Below, piece after piece: positions 12,453 to 21,514 of a stretch of 64,000 nucleotides of DNA. Made by a program: the position numbers and the translations under genes. A model generated the notes under the pieces. That model searched no databases. It was not told the DNA's origin and saw nothing but the letters and a program-made list of their open reading frames with translations. The DNA is taken from positions 1-64,000 of the forward strand of contig NZ_BOOR01000060.1 of NCBI RefSeq assembly GCF_016863335.1, given 5' to 3'. The stretch's first letter is position 1; every line of letters starts with the position of its first letter. The stretch comes from Planotetraspora thailandica. GTDB taxonomy: Bacteria > Actinomycetota > Actinomycetes > Streptosporangiales > Streptosporangiaceae.

Positions 12453-13315
12453 CGCAGCACGCGCGAGTTGACCAGGTCGGGAGCCTCCAGCGGCAGCCCG
12501 TGGCCGATGCCTGGCACGATCTCGGCGCACACGCCGGGGATCAGCTCCCGCACACGCGGCAGCACCTTGCCTGCCCTGAGCAAGACGCTGCGCTCTGCCA
12601 GCAGGACCAGCGCCGGCACGTTCACCGATCGCAGCTCGTCGTCAGTGAAGGGCCTGGCCGAAGGACGGTGAGACGGGCGGAACGTCCGCGTACTCAACAT
12701 GATCGGCGCCATCAGCCGGGCAGGGGCGATCAGCGCATGGTTGGCCAGAACCCGCGCGAACCAGGGTCGCATCCGTCGCGGGGCGAGCATCGCGAACAGG
12801 CCGGCGATCGTGCCAAGGAGGAAGCGGGCGGGCACCTTCTCCAAGCCGCCGGGGTCCAGCAGAGTGATCGAAGCGAGGCGCTCAGGCCGGTAGACCGCCT
12901 GGTTGAGCGTCAGCCATCCGCCGTAGGACAGGCCGACAAGATGCACCCTGTCCAGTCCGAGGCCCGCGAGCACGTCGTTCAGCCAGGCGGCGTTGTCCTG
13001 GGAGTCTTTCACGACCACGCGCTGGACGCTGCGGCCCGGGTCGTCGATGGTGTCCACGGCGTAGAGAGGGTGCTGCTCCCCCAATGCCTCGATCTGCGGG
13101 TACCAGTTGGAGGAGTTGGCGCCGTGGCCGTGCAGCAGAACGATCGGCTCTCCCCGCTCGGCGCCCGAGCGGTGAACGTGCACGGTGCCGAATCGGGTTT
13201 CAATGTCGTGCTCGTCTCGCGCACCTGGCCACAGGCCCATGGCGTCGTCGTACGCCTGCAGAAACCTCTCTCGCGCCTGCTCGTTGACGAAGTGGCCGAC
13301 GGCGGTCCTGGTCAT
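12392..13315 (-). CDS. Alpha/beta-fold hydrolase
   Basis: A 307-residue alpha/beta hydrolase with an oxyanion segment (LLHGHGANSSNW), a nucleophile elbow GLSYGG with serine 130, a cap region (about 160-220) and a late GHGLPLEAP segment carrying the catalytic histidine. The substrate is unknown. Family members normally end a few residues after the histidine. Here the frame continues for some 16 odd residues into the relic of a paralogue, so the native C-terminus was probably remodelled. It is divergent from a TetR gene, with a dyad operator between them, and is the likely target of that regulator. Confidence 0.82.
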   Translation of the reverse strand: MTRTAVGHFVNEQARERFLQAYDDAMGLWPGARDEHDIETRFGTVHVHRSGAERGEPIVLLHGHGANSSNWYPQIEALGEQHPLYAVDTIDDPGRSVQRVVVKDSQDNAAWLNDVLAGLGLDRVHLVGLSYGGWLTLNQAVYRPERLASITLLDPGGLEKVPARFLLGTIAGLFAMLAPRRMRPWFARVLANHALIAPARLMAPIMLSTRTFRPSHRPSARPFTDDELRSVNVPALVLLAERSVLLRAGKVLPRVRELIPGVCAEIVPGIGHGLPLEAPDLVNSRVLRFISCSAQSEAYSRCSSHDG

Positions 13316-13340
13316 CGTGGCGGTCTCCTCTCGACTCGCT

Positions 13341-13364
13341 TTGATAGTACACTCGTACTACCAA
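13341..13364. promoter_or_regulatory. Operator between divergent hydrolase and TetR genes
   Basis: A near-perfect 24-bp dyad, TTGATAGTAC-ACTC-GTACTACCAA, lies in the 75-bp gap between the hydrolase (minus) and TetR (plus) genes. The single half-site difference and the position are typical of a TetR autoregulatory operator controlling both promoters. Confidence 0.75.
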
Positions 13365-13390
13365 AGAAGATACGGAGGGAGTGGGGGCAC

Positions 13391-14011
13391 GTGCCGAAGT
13401 TGGCCGACCATGGTGAGCGTCGCGCTCAGATCGCCGAGGCCCTGCTGCGCATCGCCGGCAGCAAGGGATTGCATGCGGTCACCATGCGGTCGGTCGCGGC
13501 GGAGGCTGGCTTCGCCGTGGCCGTCGTGCAGTACTACTTCGAGTCCAAGGAGAAACTGCTGTTCTTCGGGCTGCAGCACCTGGCGCGGCGAATGGGCGAG
13601 CGGGTCTGGGCGCACGTGGGCCCGACGGGTCAGGCCGCGAGCCCCCTGCGCGTCGTCGACGCCGTCCTTACCCAGGCGCTTCCGCAGGATGAGGAGAGCC
13701 GGGTCTTCCATCTGGTGTACACCGCATACGCCGTCTTGTCGGTGACAGACTCCGCGCTCGCCACACAGCCCTTCATGGACGGCCCGAACGAGATGCAGGC
13801 CTTCCTCACCGACCAGCTACACAAAGCCCGGGACGGAGGGGAGATCGCCGCTCGCCTCGACCCCGAGGCCGAGGCGGCGGGGCTGCTCGCCATGTCCGCG
13901 GGGTTGGGCACCAGCGTGCTGCTCGGGCAGCGCACCGCGGACGAGGCCCTGGGCGTCCTGCGCTATCACCTCGAGCGCATCGCTCCTGGACGCTTTCAGT
14001 GGTCCCCGTAG
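13391..14011 (+). CDS. TetR family transcriptional repressor
   Basis: A 206-residue regulator with an N-terminal TetR helix-turn-helix (about 10-55, with the signature VTMRSVAAEAGF...VQYYFESKEKLL) and a helical ligand-binding domain. The ligand is unknown. The GTG at 13391 starts the recognisable domain and follows a GGAGGGAGTG stretch; the much longer open frame upstream is antisense to the hydrolase. The adjacent 24-bp dyad suggests that it represses itself and the divergent hydrolase, possibly together with the esterase beyond. Confidence 0.9.
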   Translation: MPKLADHGERRAQIAEALLRIAGSKGLHAVTMRSVAAEAGFAVAVVQYYFESKEKLLFFGLQHLARRMGERVWAHVGPTGQAASPLRVVDAVLTQALPQDEESRVFHLVYTAYAVLSVTDSALATQPFMDGPNEMQAFLTDQLHKARDGGEIAARLDPEAEAAGLLAMSAGLGTSVLLGQRTADEALGVLRYHLERIAPGRFQWSP

Positions 14012-14046
14012 CAATCCTTCAAAAACCCCGACGAAGCGCAGCCTTG

Positions 14047-15630
14047 TCAGGAGGCGCCGCGGACGCGCAGCGCCGCCGTCATCGCCGTGAACTCGCTGAT
14101 GCGGAGCAAGCGGGCGGCAAGGGCGTAGACCCCGGCTCCGGCGGCGGCCGCCGCACCGATGATGACGGCAGAACCGGCGGAAGGCCCGAGGGCGTGGGCG
14201 ACGGCGGCCGCGCCGAGTCCCGCGACGGCCCCGGCCACCAGCATCCGGGAGTGTGAGGCGATGAGGTGGTGGCCGTCGATGCGGCCGATCCGGCGCCGGA
14301 GCAGCTGGGCGGTGACGGCGCACCCGAGTGCGTAGGCCACGGCGGAGCATCCCGCCAGAGCGATCAACAGGTCCGGGCCTGAGGCGACGCGTGTGGCGGT
14401 CAGGCTGGTCGCCAGAATGGCGGCGGAGACCGTGACGCTGATCAGGGCCGGTGTACGGCTGTCGCCGAGGGCGAAGTAGACCCGCAACATGATCTGATAA
14501 CCGGCGAACGGCACCAAGGCCAGCCCGTACGCGGCGAGTACCGCGCCGGTGAGGTGCGCCGCGCCGGCCGAGGCGTTCCCGTGGTCGAACAGCATGGTGG
14601 TCAGGTCGGGGCCGAGCACGATGAGGGCGGCGGCGACCGGCACCAGCGCCACGCCGGTCAGCCGCAGGCTCTGTGACAGGTCGGCGGTGATCTGGGGAAG
14701 GTCGCGCGCGGCGGCCGACCGGCTCATGCGGGGCAGCACGCCGGTGATCACGGTCACCGCGATGACGGCGTACGGCAGCTGGAACAACGTGTACGCGTTG
14801 GAATAGACGCTGACCGCACCGGGGCCGGCCTGGGAGGCCAGACGCGTGAGCACGACGAACACGACCTGGGCAGCGGCCACCGAGGCCACCGTCCATCCAG
14901 CCATGGCGGCGATCCTGCGTACGGCGATGCCCCGGGGGTCGGCGCGCAGCCGCAGCGGGAATCCCGCTCTGCGACCTGCCACGGCCAGAACGATCATCTG
15001 GGCAGCGACCCCGGTGCTGGTGCCTACGGAGAGCAGGAGCGTCTGCGCGCGCGTCAGCTCCACTAGCCGGCCGGACCCGCCGATCGCCAGGAAGATCAGC
15101 GCGGTGGCGATGACCACCAGATTGTTGGCCACAGGAGCCCACATCGGTACGGCGAAGCGGCCACGGGCGTTCAGGATCGCCGCAAGCGTCGCGCTCATGC
15201 CGTAGAAGAGGATCTGCGGCATGAAGAAGCGGGTGAAGACGACGGCCAGATCGTGCTGCGCCGGGCTGAACCCGGGCACGGTCAGGCCGACGATGAGCGG
15301 CGCCGCGACGATCGTCACGATCACCACCACCGCGAGACCGTAGACCACCAGGGACAACAGTCGCTGCGCGAACAGGTCGCCGTCGACGCTCTTGTCGGCG
15401 GCGGTGCGGACCAGAAGCGGGACCAGCACACTTGCGACCGCCCCGCCCATCACGAGCTCGTAGATCGTGTTGGGTGTGACGTTGGCCGCCGTGTAGGCGT
15501 CGAGTAAGCGTGTGCCGAGTCCTAATGCGGCGATGAGGGCCACGGTGCGGGCGAACCCGGTGATGCGCGAGACCAGGGTGGCCGCCGCCATGGCCCGCCC
15601 CGTATGGATGAGCCTCGGTTGATCCGCCAT
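14047..15630 (-). CDS. murJ: MurJ/MviN-type lipid II flippase-like membrane protein
   Basis: A 527-residue polytopic membrane protein with about 14 hydrophobic segments and the MVF/MOP-superfamily pattern of MurJ, the flippase that moves lipid II across the membrane for peptidoglycan synthesis. Seen features include the N-terminal RAMAAATLVSRITGFARTV helix, a charged loop after helix 2 and a tail ending in short basic residues. Actinobacteria usually carry a much longer MurJ with a pseudokinase extension, so this shorter form is probably a paralogue. ATG 15630 begins the conserved region; the longer open frame is antisense to the next gene. Confidence 0.85.
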   Translation of the reverse strand: MADQPRLIHTGRAMAAATLVSRITGFARTVALIAALGLGTRLLDAYTAANVTPNTIYELVMGGAVASVLVPLLVRTAADKSVDGDLFAQRLLSLVVYGLAVVVIVTIVAAPLIVGLTVPGFSPAQHDLAVVFTRFFMPQILFYGMSATLAAILNARGRFAVPMWAPVANNLVVIATALIFLAIGGSGRLVELTRAQTLLLSVGTSTGVAAQMIVLAVAGRRAGFPLRLRADPRGIAVRRIAAMAGWTVASVAAAQVVFVVLTRLASQAGPGAVSVYSNAYTLFQLPYAVIAVTVITGVLPRMSRSAAARDLPQITADLSQSLRLTGVALVPVAAALIVLGPDLTTMLFDHGNASAGAAHLTGAVLAAYGLALVPFAGYQIMLRVYFALGDSRTPALISVTVSAAILATSLTATRVASGPDLLIALAGCSAVAYALGCAVTAQLLRRRIGRIDGHHLIASHSRMLVAGAVAGLGAAAVAHALGPSAGSAVIIGAAAAAGAGVYALAARLLRISEFTAMTAALRVRGAS

Positions 15631-15720
15631 ACCGAGTGTCCTTCCGCCCGGAGTTCCTCCCGCCAGTATTCCGCCGATCTTGGTCGGTCTGTGTCGGTCC
15701 GTGTCGCTAAAGTCCCGCCC

Positions 15721-16245
15721 ATGACCCCAGCCGACGAACTTCTCCACCGGATCGAGACCACTCCTCAACTGGCCGCCCTGCTGGTCTGGCCCGGCGACTT
15801 CGACATCGAGCGCCGCGACCCCGTCGAAGAACTCAGCCTGCCCTCCGGGCTGTCCCTCACCGCGATCGCCGGAGACGCCTCCGGCGGCACCTACTTCCTG
15901 TGCGGACCGGCCGGCACCACCCGCCCGGTGCTTTTCGCCGACTCCGAGGGCCAGGCCACCCTGATGGCCGCCGACCTGGTGGAGGCGATCACTCTGATCG
16001 CCGCACATCCCTATTGGCGCGATCTGCTTCACGGTCATTCGGCCGACGAGATGGAGGAGATGATGAGCGAGGACGACCCCGACTACCCGGTCGCGCGTGC
16101 CGAACTCATCAGCCTTCTCGGCGTCACCCCACCGTCGGCCGAAGAGGCGGTCGCCCGCCTGCGCGCCGCCGCCTCCCGCACCGTTCCCGACTTCCTGCCC
16201 GTGGCCCTCCACGAGGAAGGCGAGTCGCAGTACGAACTGATGTGA
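15721..16245 (+). CDS. Hypothetical protein, SMI1/KNR4-like features
   Basis: A 174-residue acidic cytoplasmic protein. The central segment (AGDASGGTYFLCG at about 50-62, then a strand and LFADSEGQA) resembles SUKH/SMI1-KNR4 proteins, which include immunity proteins of polymorphic toxins. The match is partial and no toxin gene is nearby. It starts 90 bp from the divergent MurJ-like gene. A strong hairpin follows the stop, so it is probably transcribed alone. Confidence 0.6.
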   Translation: MTPADELLHRIETTPQLAALLVWPGDFDIERRDPVEELSLPSGLSLTAIAGDASGGTYFLCGPAGTTRPVLFADSEGQATLMAADLVEAITLIAAHPYWRDLLHGHSADEMEEMMSEDDPDYPVARAELISLLGVTPPSAEEAVARLRAAASRTVPDFLPVALHEEGESQYELM

Positions 16246-16364
16246 TCCGCCGCCGGTTGCGTTCATCTTCTCGACAGGGCCGAACGGCTCCGGCGAGGCC
16301 GCGGATTTCCTTCATTCACGCGACCCCGGCGTGAATTCCCGCCTCGGCTGCCGCGCATTTTCTT

Positions 16365-16398
16365 GCAGGACCGGCCTGCTAATGCGGCCCGGTCCTGC
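16365..16398 (+). terminator. Rho-independent-like hairpin
   Basis: A perfect 10-bp inverted repeat GCAGGACCGG / CCGGTCCTGC with a 14-nt loop lies 120 bp after the stop of the gene at 15721. There is no T-tract, as is usual in high-GC actinobacteria. Confidence 0.55.
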
Positions 16399-16439
16399 CT
16401 AGTCGGCACCCCTGTCCACGACCGCCTGCGTGGCGCCGA

Positions 16440-16719
16440 CTGCCGTGGCCATTACGCCAGATAACGGACATATCGTACATATCCCCACCGTACAAATCAG
16501 ACATAAACCACAATTGTGATCAAAACGATCTCTATTGGTTCAATGGTGTCAATAAAGAGATAAGCACAGACAAAACCCGGTGAGTACCGTTTGTCATGCT
16601 GTGGGCACGGAAAATAAGACAATGCAGGCATGACCTGACAAAGGTCACCCGAAAGGCGTTTTCCGTGTTAATAGGAAGGCGTCTCAGCGTAGAGATAAAA
16701 ATTCTTCACGGGGGAACAA
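16440..16719 (+). promoter_or_regulatory. AT-rich promoter/leader region of the Cys-rich protein gene
   Basis: About 280 bp with base composition sharply lower in GC than anything else in the window, containing several short A/T runs and no credible gene. A candidate promoter is TTGTCA (16591-16596) and TAAGAC (16615-16620) with an 18-bp spacer, giving a leader of about 95 nt ahead of the GGGGGAAC ribosome site. The low stability suggests a strongly regulated promoter or silencer (Lsr2-type) binding. Confidence 0.45.
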
Positions 16720-17079
16720 ATGCCCAACTTCAAGAGCCTCGCTGGAGCGCTCGCCCTCAGCACCGCACTGACCGGTGGCGCCGTCGCGCTCGGCAGCGCC
16801 GTCACCACCAACGCCGCGAGCGCCGGCACCGTCATGGGCGGCGGCTGCGGTGGGGGCTGCGGCTGGGGCCGGAGCTGCAGCCGGAGCTGCGGTGGGGGCT
16901 GCGGCCGGAACCACAACCGCAACCACAACAGGCAGTTCCAGCACAACCGGCAGCGCCAGCACCAGAACCAGCACCTGATGCGTGACTTCACCCTGGTCGT
17001 GTCGCCGTTCCAGGCGGGCAACGACCACGCCAACCCGTGGCAGCACCAGGACAGCCACTCGAGCGCCCCCGTCATGTGA
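16720..17079 (+). CDS. Small secreted Cys/Gly-rich, His/Asn/Gln-rich protein
   Basis: A 119-residue protein I do not recognise. Residues 1-35 form a Sec signal peptide (basic KS, hydrophobic core, NAASA cleavage site). The mature part opens with a Gly/Cys module with five cysteines at 43, 47, 53, 57 and 61. A polar run of Asn, His, Arg and Gln (63-87) follows, then a short FTLVVSPF segment and a His/Asn-containing tail. The composition fits metal binding, a cross-linked surface peptide or a modified precursor. It has a GGGGGA ribosome site, a long AT-rich upstream region and a strong terminator, so it is probably a real, separately regulated gene. Confidence 0.7.
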   Translation: MPNFKSLAGALALSTALTGGAVALGSAVTTNAASAGTVMGGGCGGGCGWGRSCSRSCGGGCGRNHNRNHNRQFQHNRQRQHQNQHLMRDFTLVVSPFQAGNDHANPWQHQDSHSSAPVM

Positions 17080-17138
17080 CGATCGGCCTCCGATTCGCCC
17101 AGTCGTCTCCCGGGGGCCTGATCTGAGACGGTGCATGC

Positions 17139-17175
17139 GAAACCCCCGGCCGGGGTGGTCCCGGTCGGGGGTTTC
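17139..17175. terminator. Terminator hairpin
   Basis: A perfect 10-bp inverted repeat GAAACCCCCG / CGGGGGTTTC between the convergent Cys-rich protein gene and the ABC permease gene; it can serve both strands. Confidence 0.7.
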
Positions 17176-17229
17176 CCGCTTTGCCCTGCACGGCTCCCGC
17201 CGTACGGCCGAAGCGGTGGGTCGTACAGC

Positions 17230-18017
17230 TCAGCCCGTGGCGCCGTGGGCGAAGACGGACCTCGCCCACAGGTAACCGGCGAACGTAAGGCCGACGCACC
17301 ACGCGAGCGCGATGGCCGCGCTGTCGCCGATCGGGGTTCCCATCAGCAGGCCCCGCAGTGTCTCGATGATCGGCGTGAACGGCTGGTACTCGGCGAACCA
17401 CCGCAGCCCGGCGGGCATGGAGTCCGTCGGGACGATGGCACTGCCGAGGAAGGGGAGGAACTGCAGCGGCAGCGGGATGTTGCTGGCGCTCTCCGGGCTC
17501 CTGGCCACCAGGCCGATCCCGGCCGCCAGCCACGTGAGGGCCAGGGTGAGCAGCGTGAGGACTCCGGCGATCGCGATCCACTCGAGGAACGTGGCGCTGG
17601 GCCGGAAACCCATGAGCAGCGCGACCCCGACGACGAGCGCGATGCTGACCAGCGTCTGGATCACGCTGCCGACGACATGCCCGGTCAGGAACGACGCGCG
17701 GGAGATCGCCATCGTGCGGAACCGGTTGACGATGCCCTCTGTCTTGTCGGTGCAGACGCCGACCGCGGTGACCAGGGCTCCGGCGGTCGCCGTCATCAGG
17801 ATGATGCCTGGGGCGAGGTAGTCGATGTACGAGCCTCCGCCTGTCGGCGTCCCGCTGATGCCGGCGGCCAGGGCGCTGCCGAAGACGTAGTTGAAGAGGA
17901 GGAGCAGCACGATGGGCGTGCCGACGATCGACAACGTCAGGCCGGGGTAGCGCTGCGCGTGCTTGAGGTTGCGCCGCAACATCGTCATCGAGTCGCGCAG
18001 GGCGTAGGACATGGAGC

Positions 18018-18021
<4 letters not shown>
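17230..18021 (-). CDS. ABC-2 type permease (drug exporter, DrrB-like)
   Basis: A 263-residue membrane protein with six predicted helices in the ABC-2 pattern; the segment with EGIVNRFRTMAISRASFL after helix 2 is typical of DrrB/daunorubicin-type exporters. It would form the membrane channel for the ATPase encoded just upstream, whose stop overlaps this start (ATGA). It exports an unknown hydrophobic compound or lipid. It is the last gene of the minus-strand unit that begins with the RHH regulator. Confidence 0.9.
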
Positions 18022-19013
<992 letters not shown>

Positions 19014-19352
19014 GTCTCCTGGGCTTCGTGGGGTGATCAGGAGTGCTGCCGCCGGCGTGGCGGAGCGGTGGATCCGGGCGCGCCGAAGGTCGCGCGAACG
19101 CCTGGTCGTGGCTCGGCGGGGAGGAAGCGCGGGATCGGTGAACCCGCTGGGCCCGGCGGGCACGCGAGGGCGGTGAATCGCGGCGCCCATCGGCGGGGCA
19201 TGACGGATCGCGACGTGGCCGGGGAATCCCGGTCAGGCGTGACGGCCGGCCGAGAGGCCGTGAACGCGTCGCCGGACCGGGTGCGGGGGTCCCGGCGGGG
19301 AGGTGAGCGGGCCTGGAACGGAGGTCGGTGACGGGGGAGGTGGTGCGTGGGG
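19014..19352. other. Gene-free spacer upstream of the ABC exporter
   Basis: 339 bp between the DUF4097 gene and the exporter ATPase gene. An in-frame extension of the ATPase runs into it but is Arg/Pro-rich and has no homology. I see no strong terminator and no clear promoter, only GC-rich sequence with several GGGGAGG stretches on the plus strand. Confidence 0.5.
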
Positions 19353-20189
19353 TCAGGCGCGGTGGATCAGGATGTCACCCAGCGCGGTGTGGGCGCGGAC
19401 CTCGACGGTCTCGCCGGAGGTTCCGGGGCCGTCGGACGAGTCGAGGGAGTTGCGCAGCCTGCCGAAGTCGGTGTGCACGTCGAGCCAGGCCGCGGTGGAC
19501 TCACGGATGCCGACCTCGAGGTCGCCCGCCGCGGTCTGGAGCGCGACCTGTCCGCGCACCACTTCGCCGATCCGGATGGCGCCGTTGGCCGCCTTGGCGT
19601 CGACTCCGGCGTGCGCGACGCCGACCGAGATCTGGCCGTTCGCCGTGCTCGCCCGCAGGTCGCCCCTCACCGAGCCGATCTCGGTGTCGCCGTTCATGTT
19701 CTTGACCGTGGCCTTGCCGCCGACGTCGCCGACATCGATGCGGCCCGACCCGGACACCTCCGCGTCCCCGGCCACGTGGTCGACGCGGATGTGACCGTGG
19801 TCGGTCTTCAGGCGAGCGGTTCCCGCCTCGTCGACCTGGATGGTGCCCATGGAGGTCTTGAGCCGGCACTGGCCGAGGAGTCCGTCGCAGGTGAAGTCTC
19901 CCAGGGCCGTAACGGCCTCGACGTCCGACCCGGCCGGTAGTTCGACGCGCAGGTCGAGCGAGCCGGGCTTGCCGAACAGCGAGCGCTTCCTGGGGCCCTT
20001 GACCAGCAGCCTGCCGCCGGAGCAGGTGACCGTCGTCTCACGTGCGGCCCGCACGTCGGCCTCGTTGGCGCTGTCGCTCGGCAGCACCTCGACGACCGTG
20101 TCGGTGCGCTCCCCGGCGACGATCCGGGCGTATCCGACGTCGAATTCGATGGTGGCGGAGATGGGCTCGGGTGTGTCGAAAGTAGGCAT
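19353..20189 (-). CDS. DUF4097 beta-helix (adhesin-like) protein
   Basis: A 278-residue protein of short repeated strands (TALGDFTCD, TSMGTIQVD, TDHGHIRVD, GSGRIDVGD, NMNGDTEIG, TANGQISVG, AANGAIRIG, TAAGDLEVG), the hallmark of the DUF4097 right-handed beta-helix. No signal peptide or membrane segment is visible, so it is probably cytoplasmic or exported by another route. Its biochemical role is not known. Genes for this family commonly sit with HicB-like RHH regulators and drug-type ABC exporters, as here, which points to one functional module. Confidence 0.85.
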   Translation of the reverse strand: MPTFDTPEPISATIEFDVGYARIVAGERTDTVVEVLPSDSANEADVRAARETTVTCSGGRLLVKGPRKRSLFGKPGSLDLRVELPAGSDVEAVTALGDFTCDGLLGQCRLKTSMGTIQVDEAGTARLKTDHGHIRVDHVAGDAEVSGSGRIDVGDVGGKATVKNMNGDTEIGSVRGDLRASTANGQISVGVAHAGVDAKAANGAIRIGEVVRGQVALQTAAGDLEVGIRESTAAWLDVHTDFGRLRNSLDSSDGPGTSGETVEVRAHTALGDILIHRA

Positions 20190-20270
20190 GGTTGTCCCGT
20201 CCTCTTGACTCTGGTGTGTGTGCCCGCTGGTAGAGCGGCCGGAAGAAGATGTGGGCGACGCCGGGCGCGC

Positions 20271-20807
20271 CTAGCGCACCCAGCCGGTGAAGCCTTGCTT
20301 GTCCCGACGGCGGCTGCGGGGGGCCGGCCGCCCGCGCTCGCCGGAGTCGAGGGCTGCGGCGACCGCCCTGACCAGCCAGGCGTTGACCGAGAGGCCCTCC
20401 TGGCCTGCGGCGTCTTCGACCCGCGTCTTTAGGTGGGAGGGCAGGCGGAGATTGATCCGCGCAGAGCCGCCCTCGTCGGTGTCAGGTGGCGCGGCGGTGA
20501 CGGGTGCGTGCACGACGCTCGGCGCGCTCTCGTATTCCGCGGCGTCTTCATACGGCTCCTGCGGCAGCGGCAGGGTCACCACGAACTCGGGGTCGACGCC
20601 GCGGAGCCGTACGTCGACCGAACCCGGCGCCAGGTCGCGAGTGACCTCGCTCATGGCGGCGGACAGTGCGTTGAGCAGGGTGAGCCTGGTGGCCGACTCC
20701 AAGGGGGCGGTGAGCCGCTCGGCCAGGGCGCGGGCTTCGTCTCCGCCCGCGTCCGCGGCGACCGCGAGTTCGTGCCGGAGGTTGTCGACGTATGGCGTGA
20801 GGTCCAT
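20271..20807 (-). CDS. HicB-like ribbon-helix-helix regulator
   Basis: A 178-residue protein with a conserved N-terminal helical region (about 1-75), an acidic linker and a C-terminal ribbon-helix-helix motif (about 125-165, RINLRLPSHLKTRVE...LSVNAWLVRAVAAAL), followed by a basic tail. RHH proteins bind DNA as dimers through the beta-ribbon. There is no HicA toxin next to it, so a transcription regulator of the DUF4097/ABC unit is more likely than a toxin-antitoxin antitoxin. ATG 20807 begins the conserved region. Repeated TGGCAC boxes lie just upstream, suggesting autoregulation. Confidence 0.8.
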   Translation of the reverse strand: MDLTPYVDNLRHELAVAADAGGDEARALAERLTAPLESATRLTLLNALSAAMSEVTRDLAPGSVDVRLRGVDPEFVVTLPLPQEPYEDAAEYESAPSVVHAPVTAAPPDTDEGGSARINLRLPSHLKTRVEDAAGQEGLSVNAWLVRAVAAALDSGERGRPAPRSRRRDKQGFTGWVR

Positions 20808-20817
20808 GGCATCATCA

Positions 20818-20879
20818 TGGCACACGTTTGGCACCATGTGAAGCCATCAATGGCACCAATGTGTGCCGCAATGGTGCCA
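20818..20879. promoter_or_regulatory. Phased TGGCAC operator array
   Basis: Directly upstream of the RHH gene, copies of the box TGGCAC(C/A) start at 20818, 20829 and 20851, and inverted copies (TGTGCC, GGTGCCA) start at 20862 and 20873. A degenerate copy fills the 20840 slot. The spacing is 11 bp throughout, about one helical turn. The outer pair ATGGCACC / GGTGCCAT (20850-20880) is a perfect dyad. This is the arrangement expected for cooperative binding of RHH dimers. Confidence 0.75.
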
Positions 20880-21009
20880 TCGCACGAAAACCCTGGTCAG
20901 ACGGCATGCGGGCATTCAGCAGACCTCGGTGAAGCCGATCGCCGCTCCGCCCGTCGCCACGGCGTGCCGGAGAACAGCGACAGTGGCCCGCACGAGCAGC
21001 GCCCCCGGG

Positions 21010-21456
21010 CTACCGCCAGGGCATGTGCTGAAGGGTCCAGGTGTTGCCGTCCGGGTCGGCGAAGGCCGCGTAGAAGACGCCGCCCATGTCCTCGACAGGG
21101 CCGACGTCCGCGCCGCGTTCGATGAACGTCGCGCGGGCCTGCTCGATGTCGCTCACCACCAGATGCAGGCCCCGCAGCGTGCCCACGGGCATGTCGAGGG
21201 AGGCGATGCCCTCGGTCAGGGTGATCGAGCAGGCCGAACCCGGCGGGGTGAGCTGCACGACCCTGACGCCGTCGGCCGGCCGAACGTCCACGTCGACGTT
21301 GAAACCGAGGCCGCTGTAGAACGCCTTGGCCCTGTCGACGTCCGAGACGGGCACCGGGACGAGTTCGAGCAGGAACATCCCCGGGAGGACGGGCGGCGTG
21401 GCGGCGCCGTCGGGGGTCTCCGGGACGTCGGTCTGCGCAGGCCGGGAGTCGGTCAT
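21010..21456 (-). CDS. VOC family (glyoxalase/bleomycin-resistance fold) protein
   Basis: A 148-residue single-module vicinal-oxygen-chelate protein with the paired beta-alpha-beta-beta-beta repeats: first half FLLELVPVPVSDVDRAKAFY, second half LHLVVSDIEQARATF...FADPDGNTWTLQ. Members include metal-dependent glyoxalases, dioxygenases and drug-binding proteins; the substrate is not predictable. It is flanked by unrelated minus-strand genes and has no obvious operon partner. Confidence 0.85.
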   Translation of the reverse strand: MTDSRPAQTDVPETPDGAATPPVLPGMFLLELVPVPVSDVDRAKAFYSGLGFNVDVDVRPADGVRVVQLTPPGSACSITLTEGIASLDMPVGTLRGLHLVVSDIEQARATFIERGADVGPVEDMGGVFYAAFADPDGNTWTLQHMPWR

Positions 21457-21514
21457 GGCTGCTCGCCCTTCTGTGTTGTTGTCTCCGTGTTTCGGTGCCG
21501 GGACCGATCGGGCG

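Noticed and set aside
15631-16266. N-terminal extension of the MurJ-like protein
   Set aside because: It is antisense to the gene at 15721, and the conserved MurJ start is at 15630.
16596-16985. Overlapping 129-residue frame across the Cys-rich gene
   Set aside because: Arg/Gln-rich shadow frame with no ribosome site; the secreted frame has a signal peptide and RBS.
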